In this document: positions 41,075 to 50,094 of the stretch, in pieces | How positions within the stretch are numbered: position 1 is the first letter of the stretch | Layout: the number at the start of each line of letters is the position of its first letter | Assembly: GCA_963734365.1 (NCBI GenBank) | Contig: CAVTGV010000006.1 | Coordinates: 186,001-250,000, forward strand | DNA: 64,000 bases | Direction of reading: 5' to 3' | Source of the DNA: JACVRW01 sp963734365 | Lineage (GTDB): Bacteria; Actinomycetota; Thermoleophilia; Solirubrobacterales; Thermoleophilaceae | The notes under the pieces: generated by a model | Database searches by the model: none | What the model was told of the DNA's origin: nothing | What the model saw: only the letters and a program-made list of their open reading frames with translations | Position numbers and translations under genes: made by a program

Positions 41075-42213
41075 CAGTCAGCCAGCTCCACGACCTTCTC
41101 GGCGGCGCCCAGCATGGTCGCCTCGGTGTGCACGTTGGGCAGATCGGCCTCGGCCAGGAGCGCGCGGCCCTCCTTGTCGTTGGTGCCGTCGAGGCGCACC
41201 ACGAAGGGCACCTCGGGCTTGATCTGGTCGAAGGCCTCGATCAATCCCCTGGCCACCTCGTCACAACGGGTGATGCCGCCGAAGATGTTGAACAGCACGG
41301 CGCTCACCTTGTCGTCGGAGAGGATCACCTCCACGGCGCTCGTGATCGCCTCGGCCTTGGAGCCGCCCCCGGCGTCGAGGAAGTTCGCCGGCCGCCCGCC
41401 CGCCTGGGCCACCACGTCGAGCGTGGACATAACGAGCCCGGCGCCGTTGCCGAGAATGCCCACGTTGCCGTCGAGCTTCACGTAGGTGAGGCCCCGCTCG
41501 GCCGCCATGCGCTCCTGCTCGTCCTCGCCCGAGAGATCGCGCAGCTCGGCGATATCGGGGTGGCGAAACAGGGCGTTGCCGTCGATCGTGACCTTCGCGT
41601 CGAGGGCCACGGCCTCACGCTTCTTGGTGATCAGCACCGGATTTACCTCGACCAGAGTGGCGTCCTCGGCCACGAAGACCTCGTAGAGCCTGGCCAGCAG
41701 CGCCCCCACGGGGCGGATCACGTCGGCGGCGATGCCCGACTCGAATGCCAGCCGGCGCCCATGGAACTCCTGAAAGCCGAGCAGCGGGTCCACGTGCAGC
41801 ATGCGCATGGCCTCGGGATCGGTCTCCACGACGGCCTCCACGTCCATGCCGCCCATGCGGGACAGCATCGCCATCGGCTTCTTGGCCGAGCGGTCGAACA
41901 CGATCGCGGCGTAGTACTCCTCGTCGATCTCGCTCGCCTGCTCGACGTAGATCTCGTGAACGGTGAAGCCGCGGATGTCCATGCCGAGGATCGCCTCGGC
42001 GTGCTCCTCGGCCTCCGAGCGGCCGGCCGCGAGCTTGATCCCGCCGGCCTTGCCGCGGCCCCCGATCTGCACCTGGGCCTTGATGACCACGGGGAACCCG
42101 ATCTCCTCCGCAGCCTCCACCGCCTCACGAACCGAAGCCGCGTGCCGACCCTTGGGCACTGGTACCCCGTGCTTGGCCAGCAGCTGCTTTCCCTGATATT
42201 CGAGGAGATCCAT
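41074..42213 (-). CDS. sucC: succinyl-CoA synthetase beta subunit
   Basis: 379 residues. The ATP-grasp domain starts MDLLEYQGKQLLAKHGVPVP and includes PVVIKAQVQIGGRGKAGGIKLA (nucleotide site) and LVEVNPVLITKK. The C-terminal half has NLDGNVGILGNGAGLVMSTLD-type sequence (KLDGNVGILGNGAGL) and ILVNIFGGITRCDEVARGL in the form FNIFGGITRCDEVARG. It forms the alpha-beta enzyme with SucD. The start ATG 42213 lies 6 bases after TATCTA and has no ribosome site, so the transcript may be leaderless. Confidence 0.97.
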   Translation of the reverse strand: MDLLEYQGKQLLAKHGVPVPKGRHAASVREAVEAAEEIGFPVVIKAQVQIGGRGKAGGIKLAAGRSEAEEHAEAILGMDIRGFTVHEIYVEQASEIDEEYYAAIVFDRSAKKPMAMLSRMGGMDVEAVVETDPEAMRMLHVDPLLGFQEFHGRRLAFESGIAADVIRPVGALLARLYEVFVAEDATLVEVNPVLITKKREAVALDAKVTIDGNALFRHPDIAELRDLSGEDEQERMAAERGLTYVKLDGNVGILGNGAGLVMSTLDVVAQAGGRPANFLDAGGGSKAEAITSAVEVILSDDKVSAVLFNIFGGITRCDEVARGLIEAFDQIKPEVPFVVRLDGTNDKEGRALLAEADLPNVHTEATMLGAAEKVVELAD

Positions 42214-42225
42214 GCCTGGTAGATA

Positions 42226-42252
42226 GAGTCGGCCGCCGCGCTCGGCCGACTC
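42226..42252. promoter_or_regulatory. 10-base inverted repeat between sucC and haloacid dehalogenase genes
   Basis: GAGTCGGCCG (42226-42235) and CGGCCGACTC (42243-42252) are exactly complementary around a 7-base centre, in the 61-base gap between divergent starts. It may be an operator shared by both genes or a hairpin. Confidence 0.4.
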
Positions 42253-42274
42253 ACGACCCTATCGAAAAGAATTC

Positions 42275-42958
42275 ATGGCCCTACCCAAAGAAGTCAAGTT
42301 CGTCACGTTCGACTGCTACGGCACCCTCATCGACTGGGAGAGCGGTGTGTACGACGCATTCCAGAAGGAGGCCGACCGTGACGGTTTCACCATCGACCGC
42401 GACGCGCTGGTGCCGCGCTTCGTAGAGGTTCAGCGCGATATCCAGCGCGGCTCCTACGAGCTCTACGCCGAGGTCCTGCGCCGCACGGCAGTGCGCGTGG
42501 CCGGCGAGCTCGGCTGGGATCTCGAGCCGTCGCGCTCGAACTTCCTCCCCAACAGCGTGCCCGCCTGGCAGGCCTTCCGGGAGACCAACGCCCAGCTGGA
42601 GCGCTTCGCCAAGAAGTACGAGATCGGGATCCTGTCGAACATCGACGACAAGCTGCTCGGAGCCACGCGCCGCCATCTGCGCACCGACTTCGACCTCGTG
42701 GTCACCGCCCAGCAGGTGCGTTCCTACAAGCCCGACCCGGCGCACTTCAAGGAGTGCGCGCGGCGCATCGAGTCCACCAGGAAGCGCTGGGTCCACATCG
42801 CGTCGGGCTATCCGACCGACGTGGAGCCCTGCACCAAGCAGAAGATCCCCGTGATCTGGGTCAACCGGCACGGCGAGGAGCTCGAGCCCGGCCAGAAGAA
42901 GCCGGACGCCGAGGTGCGCAGCTTCCGCGAGGCCGGCAAGCTGCTCAAGGCCGCCTGA
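42275..42958 (+). CDS. haloacid dehalogenase type II-like HAD hydrolase
   Basis: 227 residues. VTFDCYGTLIDWESG is motif I with nucleophilic Asp in DCYGTLID, typical of 2-haloacid dehalogenases; ILSNIDDKLLG is motif II, RSYKPDPAHFKEC holds the motif III Lys, and HIASGYPTDVEPC carries the motif IV acidic region, although the usual second Asp pattern is weak. VIWVNRHGEELEPGQKKPDA is the usual C-terminal strand. It may dechlorinate 2-haloalkanoates or simply act on another small organic acid. ATG 42275 lies behind AAAGAA. It diverges from sucC. Confidence 0.85.
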   Translation: MALPKEVKFVTFDCYGTLIDWESGVYDAFQKEADRDGFTIDRDALVPRFVEVQRDIQRGSYELYAEVLRRTAVRVAGELGWDLEPSRSNFLPNSVPAWQAFRETNAQLERFAKKYEIGILSNIDDKLLGATRRHLRTDFDLVVTAQQVRSYKPDPAHFKECARRIESTRKRWVHIASGYPTDVEPCTKQKIPVIWVNRHGEELEPGQKKPDAEVRSFREAGKLLKAA

Positions 42959-42968
42959 CGGCTGTCGC

Positions 42969-43757
42969 TTGCGAGCGGTCTCCGTCAGCCCGGACGCGCT
43001 CGTGGTCACGAGCGCCTTCTGGCAGGTCAACGCCGTGGCGCTGCGGGCCGGCGGCGAAGCCGTCCTGATCGACTCGCCCTACCTCCCGGACGAGCTGGAT
43101 GCCCTGCCCGGCCTGCTGGCGGGCGCGGGCTTCGAGCCCGACGGCCTGCTCGCCACGCACGCCGACTTCGACCATCTGCTGGGCCGGCTCTCGTATCCGG
43201 GCCTGACCCTCGGCATGGCCGAGCTGTCGGTGGAGCGCCTGCAGCGCGAGCCGGGCGCCGCCCAGCGCGAGCTGCGCGACTACGACGACGAGTACTACGT
43301 GGAGCGGTCCTCCCCGCTGGCCCTGGGCGCCGTGCAGGGACTGCCGGTGCCGGGCCGGCTGGACCTCGGAAGCGGGGACGGCGCCATCGAGCTGGAGCTC
43401 CACCCGGCGGAGGGGCACACAGCGGACGGCATGGCGCTGCTCGCTCAGCCGCTGGGCGTGCTCGTGATCGGTGATTACGTCTCAGCCGTCGAGATCCCCT
43501 GGATCTCCGAGGGGGGCTCGCTCGACGACTATCGGGCGACCCTGGCCCGCCTGGGCGCGCTGGTCGAGCGGGCTGAGGTGGTGGTGCCGGGTCACGGCCC
43601 CTACCACGCTCGCGACGCGGCGCTGCGCCTGCTGGACGAGGATGTGGAGTACCTGGACGCGCTCGAGCGCGGTGACGAACGCATCACGCTGCCCGAGGGC
43701 CGGAGCACGAAGGCGCAGCGCGAGATTCACGCGGAGAACCTCGGCCGGGTGGGTTAG
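42969..43757 (+). CDS. metallo-beta-lactamase-fold hydrolase
   Basis: 262 residues. AVALRAGGEAVLIDSPYLPDE starts the fold; the metal motif is ATHADFDHLLG, an HxDxDH-type variant of the usual HxHxDH; LHPAEGHTADGMALL supplies the next His and VIGDYVSAVEIPW the bridging Asp (GDxxS); VVPGHGPYH is the last metal His. The substrate is unknown. The start is TTG 42969, which leaves 10 bases after the haloacid dehalogenase stop, so the two genes are likely one operon. The stop overlaps the convergent dehydrogenase stop (TTAG). Confidence 0.85.
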   Translation: MRAVSVSPDALVVTSAFWQVNAVALRAGGEAVLIDSPYLPDELDALPGLLAGAGFEPDGLLATHADFDHLLGRLSYPGLTLGMAELSVERLQREPGAAQRELRDYDDEYYVERSSPLALGAVQGLPVPGRLDLGSGDGAIELELHPAEGHTADGMALLAQPLGVLVIGDYVSAVEIPWISEGGSLDDYRATLARLGALVERAEVVVPGHGPYHARDAALRLLDEDVEYLDALERGDERITLPEGRSTKAQREIHAENLGRVG

Positions 43758-44770
43758 TCCCGCTCGATGACGAGCTTGCGCTCGCGCACCTGAACGGCCT
43801 CGGCCGCGTCGTCCCACGCCACCACGTTGCTGGTAACGAGCTCGGGGTGAAGCCGGCCCTCGGCCACGAGCTCGAGGATGGCGGGGATGTGCGGCCGCGC
43901 CTGTGCGCGGCCGGTATGGAAGTGAACGCCCGAGGTGTACATCTCGAGCAGCGGCACGGGGGTCTCGGGCTCGAAGATGATGCCGGTGCTGGTGCACTCG
44001 CCGTCGGGCTCCGTCGAGCGCAGCGCGAGGGCCAGGCTGTCGCGGGTGGCGCCGCAGTCGACCGTGACAGGGAACGGCCCCAGCCGCCGCGGCAGCTCGC
44101 CCTCGTGGACCTCCGCGCCCAGTCGCTCGGCGATCCGCAGCCGCTCGGGGTCGTGGTCGGTGTAGGTGATGCTCCTCGCCGCCAGCGCCCTCGCGACCTC
44201 GATCGCGTACAGGCCGATGCTCGGCGAGCCGCCGCCCACGATCAACACGTCGGCGCGTGGGCGGCGCTCGAGCGGCCCGGCCACGGTGCGCCAGGCGTCC
44301 GGGATGTTGTCGCTGGCGCTGGCCACCGCCGCCGGGCTGACGCCCTCGGGAATGGGGACGAGCATGTGGTCGGCGAAGGGCACGCGCACGTAGTCGGACA
44401 GCGCCCCGCCCCAGTCGCCGCCGAAGGGGCCGAAGCCGAACATCGAGCGCTCCGGGACGGTCAGGCAGTCGCCGGTCTGTCCGCGCCGGCAGCGGGCGCA
44501 CTCTCCGCACGAGATCTGGAACGGCACCACCGCCACCACGCCGGGCTCGATCTGCTCCATGTCACCGGCCTGGATCACCTCGGCCACGAACTCGTGACCG
44601 AGAGCGATCGGTCCGGGGAAGGGCGCCTCGCCCCGCAAGATCGGCTGATCGAGGTCGCAGAGCGCCACGGCCAGCGGCCGGACGATCGCGTCGTTGGCCT
44701 CGCGCAGCAGCGGGTCGGAGACCTCCTCCCACTCCACTCGGCGCTCCTCGGTCATGGTCAGCTGCCTCAT
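43754..44770 (-). CDS. zinc-dependent medium-chain alcohol dehydrogenase-like protein
   Basis: 338 residues. ALCDLDQPILRGEAPFPGPIALGHEFVAEV is the catalytic zinc domain with the GHE motif; ISCGECARCRRGQTGDC is the four-Cys structural zinc lobe. DVLIVGGGSPSIGLYAIEVA is the nucleotide-binding motif, which reads GGGSPSIG where most members have GxGxxG. VARALAARSITYTDHDPERL suggests NAD(H). ATG 44770 starts MRQLTMTEERR. The substrate is unknown. It diverges from the glycosidase gene 64 bases away. Confidence 0.88.
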   Translation of the reverse strand: MRQLTMTEERRVEWEEVSDPLLREANDAIVRPLAVALCDLDQPILRGEAPFPGPIALGHEFVAEVIQAGDMEQIEPGVVAVVPFQISCGECARCRRGQTGDCLTVPERSMFGFGPFGGDWGGALSDYVRVPFADHMLVPIPEGVSPAAVASASDNIPDAWRTVAGPLERRPRADVLIVGGGSPSIGLYAIEVARALAARSITYTDHDPERLRIAERLGAEVHEGELPRRLGPFPVTVDCGATRDSLALALRSTEPDGECTSTGIIFEPETPVPLLEMYTSGVHFHTGRAQARPHIPAILELVAEGRLHPELVTSNVVAWDDAAEAVQVRERKLVIERD

Positions 44771-44834
44771 TGGCGCACCGTACCGTTTCCTCCGAGCGCG
44801 CCTCGGGCACTTGCAGGCCAGGAGGAGGACGCCC

Positions 44835-47315
44835 GTGCGCACCAAACTGATCGCCGTCTGCGCAGTACTGCTGGCTCTCGCGCCCGCCGCGAAGGCGCAG
44901 TCACCCGAGCTGTCGGTGACCAGCCGTCTCGACGAGCGCCGCTACGTGGCCTCGGGGAGCTGGGCCTACGTGGTGGGCACCGAGGCCGGCAACTTTCCCG
45001 CGATGGGCTTCCACACCCGCGGCGAGATGGGCGGCGTGTGGTCGCCGCCGCTGAAGCTGCTCGACGGCATCTGGTTCGCCGTGGACGGCCACTGGCTCAA
45101 CGACGCCGCACGTTTCACCAGCGGGTACGGCTACACGCGCATGGACTTCCCGGAGCGATCGGGGCTGAGGATCCGCCGCACCGATTTCGTTCCCGACGGC
45201 GATCGCACGGTCGTCATGAAGCTGCGGCTGCGCTCGACGGGCGCCGCACGCACCGTGAACCTCTTGGTCGATGCGCACTCCGAGCTGATGAGCGCGTATC
45301 CCTGGGGCGAGACGACGCCCTCTCAGCTCACGTTCAACGGCCAGGACCAGGCCGCTTACGCCGGCCGCGCTCTCAACTTCGCGGAGCCGGGCAAGCCCTG
45401 GCGCGCGGCCGTGACCTCGCGGCCGGCGCCGCGGTCCGGTGAGACCGGCCCCGCGTTCCGCGGGCCGGTCACGAATCCGGTGATCTGCCCGCCGTCGGGA
45501 GAGGGCACGCCCGCTCCGCCCGAGCGCTGCGACGACACCGCCTACGGCAAGGGCGCCGGCGGCCGGCTGCACTACCGGCTCCGGGTTCCCGCGGGCGGAG
45601 AGCGTACGTTGACCGTTGCGGTGACCGGTTCGTCGAACGGCGGGGCGTCCGCCCGGCGATTCGCCGCGGACGACCTCGCCGTGGCCGATCTGGCGCTGCG
45701 CGGGAAGATCGCCCGTCGCAAGCGGCTGGCCGCCCACACTCGCCTGTCACTGCCCGGCGACCCGCTTCTCGCGCGAGGCATCGATTGGAGCAAGCAGAAC
45801 CTGGCCGACTCGGTGCAGGTGGCCGAAACCCTGCGCATTCGCAAGGTGCGCGGGGGCGAGCAGTACCCGGAGCCGTCCGGCACCGTGCCGCTCGTGCGCT
45901 TCATCGGGGCCGGCTGGCCGGACTACCAGTGGCTGTTCGCCACCGACGGCGAGTACACCGCCTTCGCGAGCGTGGCCCTCGGCCAGTTCGAGCCGATCAT
46001 GGACCACCTGCGCGCGCTGCGCGACGTGAGCCGCGTGGCCAACGGCTCGACCGGCAAGGTGGTCCACGAGGTGGTGACCGACGGCTCGGTCTACTTCGGC
46101 GCCAATGAGGACGCAGGCAACACCGACGAGACCGTCAAGTTCCCGAGCGCGGTGGCGCTCGTATGGCGCTGGACCGGCGACGACCGCTTCCGCGACGAGA
46201 TGTATGGCTTCACCGTTCGCGGCATGCGCTGGGCTCTGTCCACGCTCGACTCCGACGGCGACGGCTGGCTCGAGGGCCCCGGCAACGTGGAGCGCGAGGG
46301 CATGGGCGAGGAGAAGCTCGACGTGACGGTCTACACGATCCGCGGCCTGCGCGACCTCGCCGATCTGGCCCGCTCGAAGGGCGACCGCGCCACGGCACGC
46401 TGGGCGGCCTCGCGAGCGTCGGCGCTCGAGCGCCGCTTCGAGGCGGAGTGGTGGATGCCGGCTGTGCCCGCCTACGCCGACTCGCTCGACGACCCGGGGG
46501 ACACCCAGCTCTACCAGCGACACTGGATCGGAGCCACCCCGATGGAGGCCGAGCTCGTGCGCGGCGGCCGGTTGGTGCCGGGCCTGTCCACACTGGCGAA
46601 CGGCCGCACCGGCCTGACCACCCGTGAGCGCCCATGCTTCACCGGACCCTTCGGCACCTTCCACACCGGTCGGCCCGGCTGCGACAACGCTCCGGCGTCG
46701 CCCGACGAGGAGAAGACCTTCACGCTCAACAACGCGATCATGGCCGTGGGCGAGGGCAACTACGGCCGCCTGGGCGCGGAGCAGCAGGGTCGCTACACGT
46801 CGGGCAACCGCCGCCTCCAGCTGCCCGCACCCGACGAGCAGCCGGGCGCAATGCCGGAGATCGCGCCGTCGCCCGACTACGAGCGCTCGATCGACCAGCC
46901 CTTCAACGACCGCGCCATGGTGCTCCAGGCCTGGGGCGCCTACGGAACCGCCTGGCCGGTGGTGCGCCAGCAACTCGGCGTGCGCCCGGACATGGGGCGC
47001 CGCCGGCTCGAGGTGGTGCCGCAGGTGCCGGCCGGCCAGCATCGAGTGGCGGGCGCGGCCATCCGCCTCGGCGACGGAGCCGTGGACGTCGCGGCGCGGC
47101 GCGGCGGAGGGCGCTACGTGACGGCGGTGCGGGCGCGGGCCGGCCTGCGTCGCCTGCTGATCGGCCACACACTGCCCCGTGGCAGCGCTGTCGGCCGCGT
47201 CCGGCTCGACGGGGAGCGAGCCGACTACTCCGTTCGTACGACGAATCGCGGGCTGGAGGTTCTGGTCCGGGCGCCGGCGCGGGGCCGGCACACGCTGGTG
47301 GTGCGGGCCGGCTAG
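44835..47315 (+). CDS. secreted (alpha/alpha)6-barrel glycosidase, debranching/GH15-like
   Basis: 826 residues from GTG 44835 behind AGGAGGAGG. Signal peptide: RTKLIAVCAVLLALAPAAKA. An N-terminal beta-sandwich domain follows to about residue 310 (GFHTRGEMGGVWSPPLKLLD, FVPDGDRTVVMKLRLRSTG). The catalytic barrel contains WPDYQWLFATDGEYTAFASV, HEVVTDGSVYFGANEDAGNT, DSDGDGWLEGPGNVEREGMG and TFTLNNAIMAVGEGNYGRLG, the pattern of amylo-alpha-1,6-glucosidase and GH15/GH63 barrels. A C-terminal beta domain ends the protein. It should act outside the cell on an alpha-glucan or related glycan. Its stop overlaps the propeller-protein stop. Confidence 0.82.
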   Translation: MRTKLIAVCAVLLALAPAAKAQSPELSVTSRLDERRYVASGSWAYVVGTEAGNFPAMGFHTRGEMGGVWSPPLKLLDGIWFAVDGHWLNDAARFTSGYGYTRMDFPERSGLRIRRTDFVPDGDRTVVMKLRLRSTGAARTVNLLVDAHSELMSAYPWGETTPSQLTFNGQDQAAYAGRALNFAEPGKPWRAAVTSRPAPRSGETGPAFRGPVTNPVICPPSGEGTPAPPERCDDTAYGKGAGGRLHYRLRVPAGGERTLTVAVTGSSNGGASARRFAADDLAVADLALRGKIARRKRLAAHTRLSLPGDPLLARGIDWSKQNLADSVQVAETLRIRKVRGGEQYPEPSGTVPLVRFIGAGWPDYQWLFATDGEYTAFASVALGQFEPIMDHLRALRDVSRVANGSTGKVVHEVVTDGSVYFGANEDAGNTDETVKFPSAVALVWRWTGDDRFRDEMYGFTVRGMRWALSTLDSDGDGWLEGPGNVEREGMGEEKLDVTVYTIRGLRDLADLARSKGDRATARWAASRASALERRFEAEWWMPAVPAYADSLDDPGDTQLYQRHWIGATPMEAELVRGGRLVPGLSTLANGRTGLTTRERPCFTGPFGTFHTGRPGCDNAPASPDEEKTFTLNNAIMAVGEGNYGRLGAEQQGRYTSGNRRLQLPAPDEQPGAMPEIAPSPDYERSIDQPFNDRAMVLQAWGAYGTAWPVVRQQLGVRPDMGRRRLEVVPQVPAGQHRVAGAAIRLGDGAVDVAARRGGGRYVTAVRARAGLRRLLIGHTLPRGSAVGRVRLDGERADYSVRTTNRGLEVLVRAPARGRHTLVVRAG

Positions 47316-48934
47316 TCGCCGAGGGCGTACATCGCGCCGGCCCGGGTGCCCACGAAAATCCGGCCCTTCCACACGGACGGGGTCGCCTCGATGCACCCGC
47401 CCAGCTCGACCGTCCACCGCTCGGGGGGCCTCTCCGACTGATCGCTCACGTCGTAGGCGTGGAGTATGCCGCCGCAGTCGCCCTGCAGGAGCACGTCGTC
47501 CACCACCACGGGAGAGCTCCATGTGGGTCCGGGCAGCGCGATCCGCCAGCGCTCCTTGCCCGTGTCGCGGTCCACCGCGAGAAGGCCGCCGGCGTTGGTG
47601 GCCACGTAGACCAACTCGCGGTCGAGCGCGGGCGTGGACCAGGAGCCGCCCTTGCCGTCGCTCGTCTCGCGAATCGGCACGGACCACAGAAGCGGCCGGC
47701 GCGGCCGGCCGGGGTCGAGCTTCATCAGCTGCCCCACCTGCTCCGAGCGCGCGTTCATCTTCTCGAGCTCGCTGGCCACGTACAGCTGCCCGTCCTCATC
47801 GATCACGATCGACGCGTCGGTGTCGTCGCCGGTCCAGAAGCGAAATACGCGCTCGGCGTGCCGTCCCCCGCGCAGCACGCGTGAGAGGTCCCAGCCCTGC
47901 ACCAGCCCGGCGGAGTTGGAGAAGTACACGACCCCGTCGTGGAAGGCCACGGAGTTCTCGATCGAGAAGTGCCGGTCGGGCGCGACGGCGGCCAGCCGGT
48001 CGTCCCAGCTCGGAACGGTCAGCACCACGCGCGGGCGCACGCGGACCTTGCCCGCGCGGGTCCAGCCGCGGTTGAGCTTGATCACGTAGAGCCAGGAGTT
48101 CTCGCCGCCCTCGATCAGATAGTCGCCCACCACCAGGGCCGCGCCGTCCCAGTCGTTGTTCCAGGTGGGGTCGGGCACGCTCGTGTCGGCGTCGAGCGAC
48201 CACAGCTCGGTCGGCTTTCCGCGGTCGAGAGCCACTATCCGGAACCGGTTGTCCCGCGAGCCTGCGTAATACAGGGGGTAACCGTCCGGGTCGGAGGTGG
48301 CCGAGCCCTTGGCCAGGTCGCCGGTCACGAAGTCCTCGCGCAGCTGCCGGCCGGTGCGGGCATTGAGGAAGTGGTAGTTCGAGTCGTAGGCGCCGAAGCG
48401 CAGCTCGAGCTTGCCGCCCTTCGGGATCACGTTGGGCTGGCCCGTCCAGCCCACGCCGCACCACTGGTGCGTTCCGGTCTCGTCGGTGGACGGCGAGCAC
48501 AGGCCGCCGGAGGACGGAAAGCGCCAGAGGATCCGCGGCCGCCGCGGGACCGGGCCCTCGCCGTAGTAGCTCCGTGTGAGGTTGCCCCGGAAGGTGGTGA
48601 TGCCCGGCACGTCCGGATTGATCGCGCCACGCACGGGGCCGGGGGCGATCGCCGGCTCGCGCTCCGGCGCCGCCGGCTGCGCAGTCGCCTCACGCGCGGG
48701 CCGCTCCCGCGCCGGTTCGGGCTCGTCGATCAAGGGCAGCGGATTTGCCGCGCTGGGCTGGGGCTTGTCCGGCGCGTTGGACACCAGGCCCGAGGCCACC
48801 TCCACCAGCCCCATGAGGGCGATCACGGCGACTGGCACGATCACGAACAGAAGCCGGCGGCGCCGGCGAGCGGGAGGACGTCGATCGACGTTCCTCCGCG
48901 CTGGGCGCTGCACGGTCGTCGACCCGGGGGCCAC
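47312..48934 (-). CDS. membrane-anchored PQQ-like beta-propeller protein
   Basis: 540 residues. An N-terminal Arg-rich segment precedes one membrane helix (LLFVIVPVAVIALMGLVEVASGL, about residues 29-51); the next 60 residues are proline-rich. The rest is an eight-blade-type propeller with repeats such as ILWRFPSSGGLCS, LWSLDADTSVPDP, GGLLAVDRDTGKERWRIALPGPTWSS and IFVGTRAGAMYALGD, the last in the PQQ-like (pyrrolo-quinoline quinone repeat) style. Cys pairs in GGLCSPSTDETGTHQWC may form a disulphide. It lies outside the cell. Enzyme residues are not evident; it may be structural or a dehydrogenase. It converges on the glycosidase. Confidence 0.82.
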   Translation of the reverse strand: MAPGSTTVQRPARRNVDRRPPARRRRRLLFVIVPVAVIALMGLVEVASGLVSNAPDKPQPSAANPLPLIDEPEPARERPAREATAQPAAPEREPAIAPGPVRGAINPDVPGITTFRGNLTRSYYGEGPVPRRPRILWRFPSSGGLCSPSTDETGTHQWCGVGWTGQPNVIPKGGKLELRFGAYDSNYHFLNARTGRQLREDFVTGDLAKGSATSDPDGYPLYYAGSRDNRFRIVALDRGKPTELWSLDADTSVPDPTWNNDWDGAALVVGDYLIEGGENSWLYVIKLNRGWTRAGKVRVRPRVVLTVPSWDDRLAAVAPDRHFSIENSVAFHDGVVYFSNSAGLVQGWDLSRVLRGGRHAERVFRFWTGDDTDASIVIDEDGQLYVASELEKMNARSEQVGQLMKLDPGRPRRPLLWSVPIRETSDGKGGSWSTPALDRELVYVATNAGGLLAVDRDTGKERWRIALPGPTWSSPVVVDDVLLQGDCGGILHAYDVSDQSERPPERWTVELGGCIEATPSVWKGRIFVGTRAGAMYALGD

Positions 48935-48988
48935 GGTAGTCCCGGTGTACGACGAGCGGCCGGATTGTCCTGCCGGGCCGCCCTCGGC

Positions 48989-50089
48989 CTACGAGCCCGC
49001 GGTGCGCAGGGCGCGTGACGGTGCGCGCTCGCCCAGCCCGAAGCGCGGTTCGGGCTCGGCCTCGCGCCGCAGCACCTCGGACACGTGCTCGGCCACCGCC
49101 GGCCCGTGCTTGTAGCCGTGGCCCGACCCGCCGCCGAGCAGCCATACGCTCGGCTGCTCGGGATGCGCGGCAAACAGGAAGCCACCGTCCGCGGTGATCG
49201 AGTAGTGGCACACGGGCGCCGACCGGACGGGGGCGCCGGCCAGCTCGGGGAAGCGGTGGGCCAGGTAGTCGCGAGAGCGCTGGACGTAGGCGGCGTCCGC
49301 CAGCTCGGGCCGGGAATCGGGATCCACGGGAGCGCCCTCCGCGTCGTTGGACACCTTCATCCCGTGCGGCTCGATCAGGCCGTGGCCGTAGAACGAGGAG
49401 TCGAAGTCGAGCCAGCCCGGCACCGGCGGCGTGGACCAGGCGCCGGGAACGTCGAACAGCGCGACGTCCTGCCGGGTCACGCGCAGCTCGACCAGCGCGG
49501 GAAAGAGCTTCGGGAGCCAGGCGCCGCAGGCCCACACCACGTGGTCGGCCTCGAGCCGGGTGTCCTCCACCACGACCCCGCTCCCGTCGGGCCGAGCCAC
49601 TCCGCGCCGGACCTCGAGCCCTCGGGCCGCGGCTCTGGCCACCAGCGCGCGCACCCCTTCGCCGGCGCGCAGCACCCCCGCCAGCGGCTCGAGTATCCCG
49701 TAGGCGAGATCGTCGACTCGCAGGCTCGGGTACAGGCGCGCGAGCTCCGCGTGGTCGAGCCGCTCGACGGGAATCCGCAGCTCACGCAGCGTGCGCTCGC
49801 TGTCCGCCTCCCAGCCGTCTTCACGACGGGCGAACCAGACCGCACCCGCCTCCACCAGCACGCCCGCGCCGAGCTCGCGCCAGCGCTCGAGAGTCCTATA
49901 CGCAAGTTCCGTGTAAAGGCGGTCCGTACCGTGGGAGAAGCGGAACATGCGCGTCTCGCCGCCCGATTCCGAGCGCGGGTCGCCCGGCTCGAGGGCGTCG
50001 ATCAGGGTCACGCGGAAGCCGTCGGAGATCAGCCGGTCCGCCAGCGCGGAGCCGAAGATCCCCGCCCCGACGACGAGCGCGGACGGCAT
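48989..50089 (-). CDS. FAD-dependent amine/sarcosine oxidase-type oxidoreductase
   Basis: 366 residues. ALVVGAGIFGSALADRLISDG is the Rossmann dinucleotide motif, GGETRMFRFSHGTDRLYTELA the monomeric sarcosine-oxidase-like segment with the R-x-F pattern, and VWACGAWLPKLFPALVELRVTRQDV the substrate-domain junction. VWLLGGGSGHGYKHGPAVAEHVSEV at the end contains the Gly-rich FAD contacts; in MSOX a Cys joins FAD covalently in this region, and the Cys of PVCHYSITADGG is the probable counterpart. It oxidises an N-methyl or secondary amine, producing peroxide. It follows the carboxylase gene by 5 bases. Confidence 0.85.
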   Translation of the reverse strand: MPSALVVGAGIFGSALADRLISDGFRVTLIDALEPGDPRSESGGETRMFRFSHGTDRLYTELAYRTLERWRELGAGVLVEAGAVWFARREDGWEADSERTLRELRIPVERLDHAELARLYPSLRVDDLAYGILEPLAGVLRAGEGVRALVARAAARGLEVRRGVARPDGSGVVVEDTRLEADHVVWACGAWLPKLFPALVELRVTRQDVALFDVPGAWSTPPVPGWLDFDSSFYGHGLIEPHGMKVSNDAEGAPVDPDSRPELADAAYVQRSRDYLAHRFPELAGAPVRSAPVCHYSITADGGFLFAAHPEQPSVWLLGGGSGHGYKHGPAVAEHVSEVLRREAEPEPRFGLGERAPSRALRTAGS

Positions 50090-50094
50090 GCCTC

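Noticed and set aside
45747..47687. 646-codon minus-strand open frame
   Set aside because: Opposite the glycosidase, whose barrel motifs are intact; no homology-like features.
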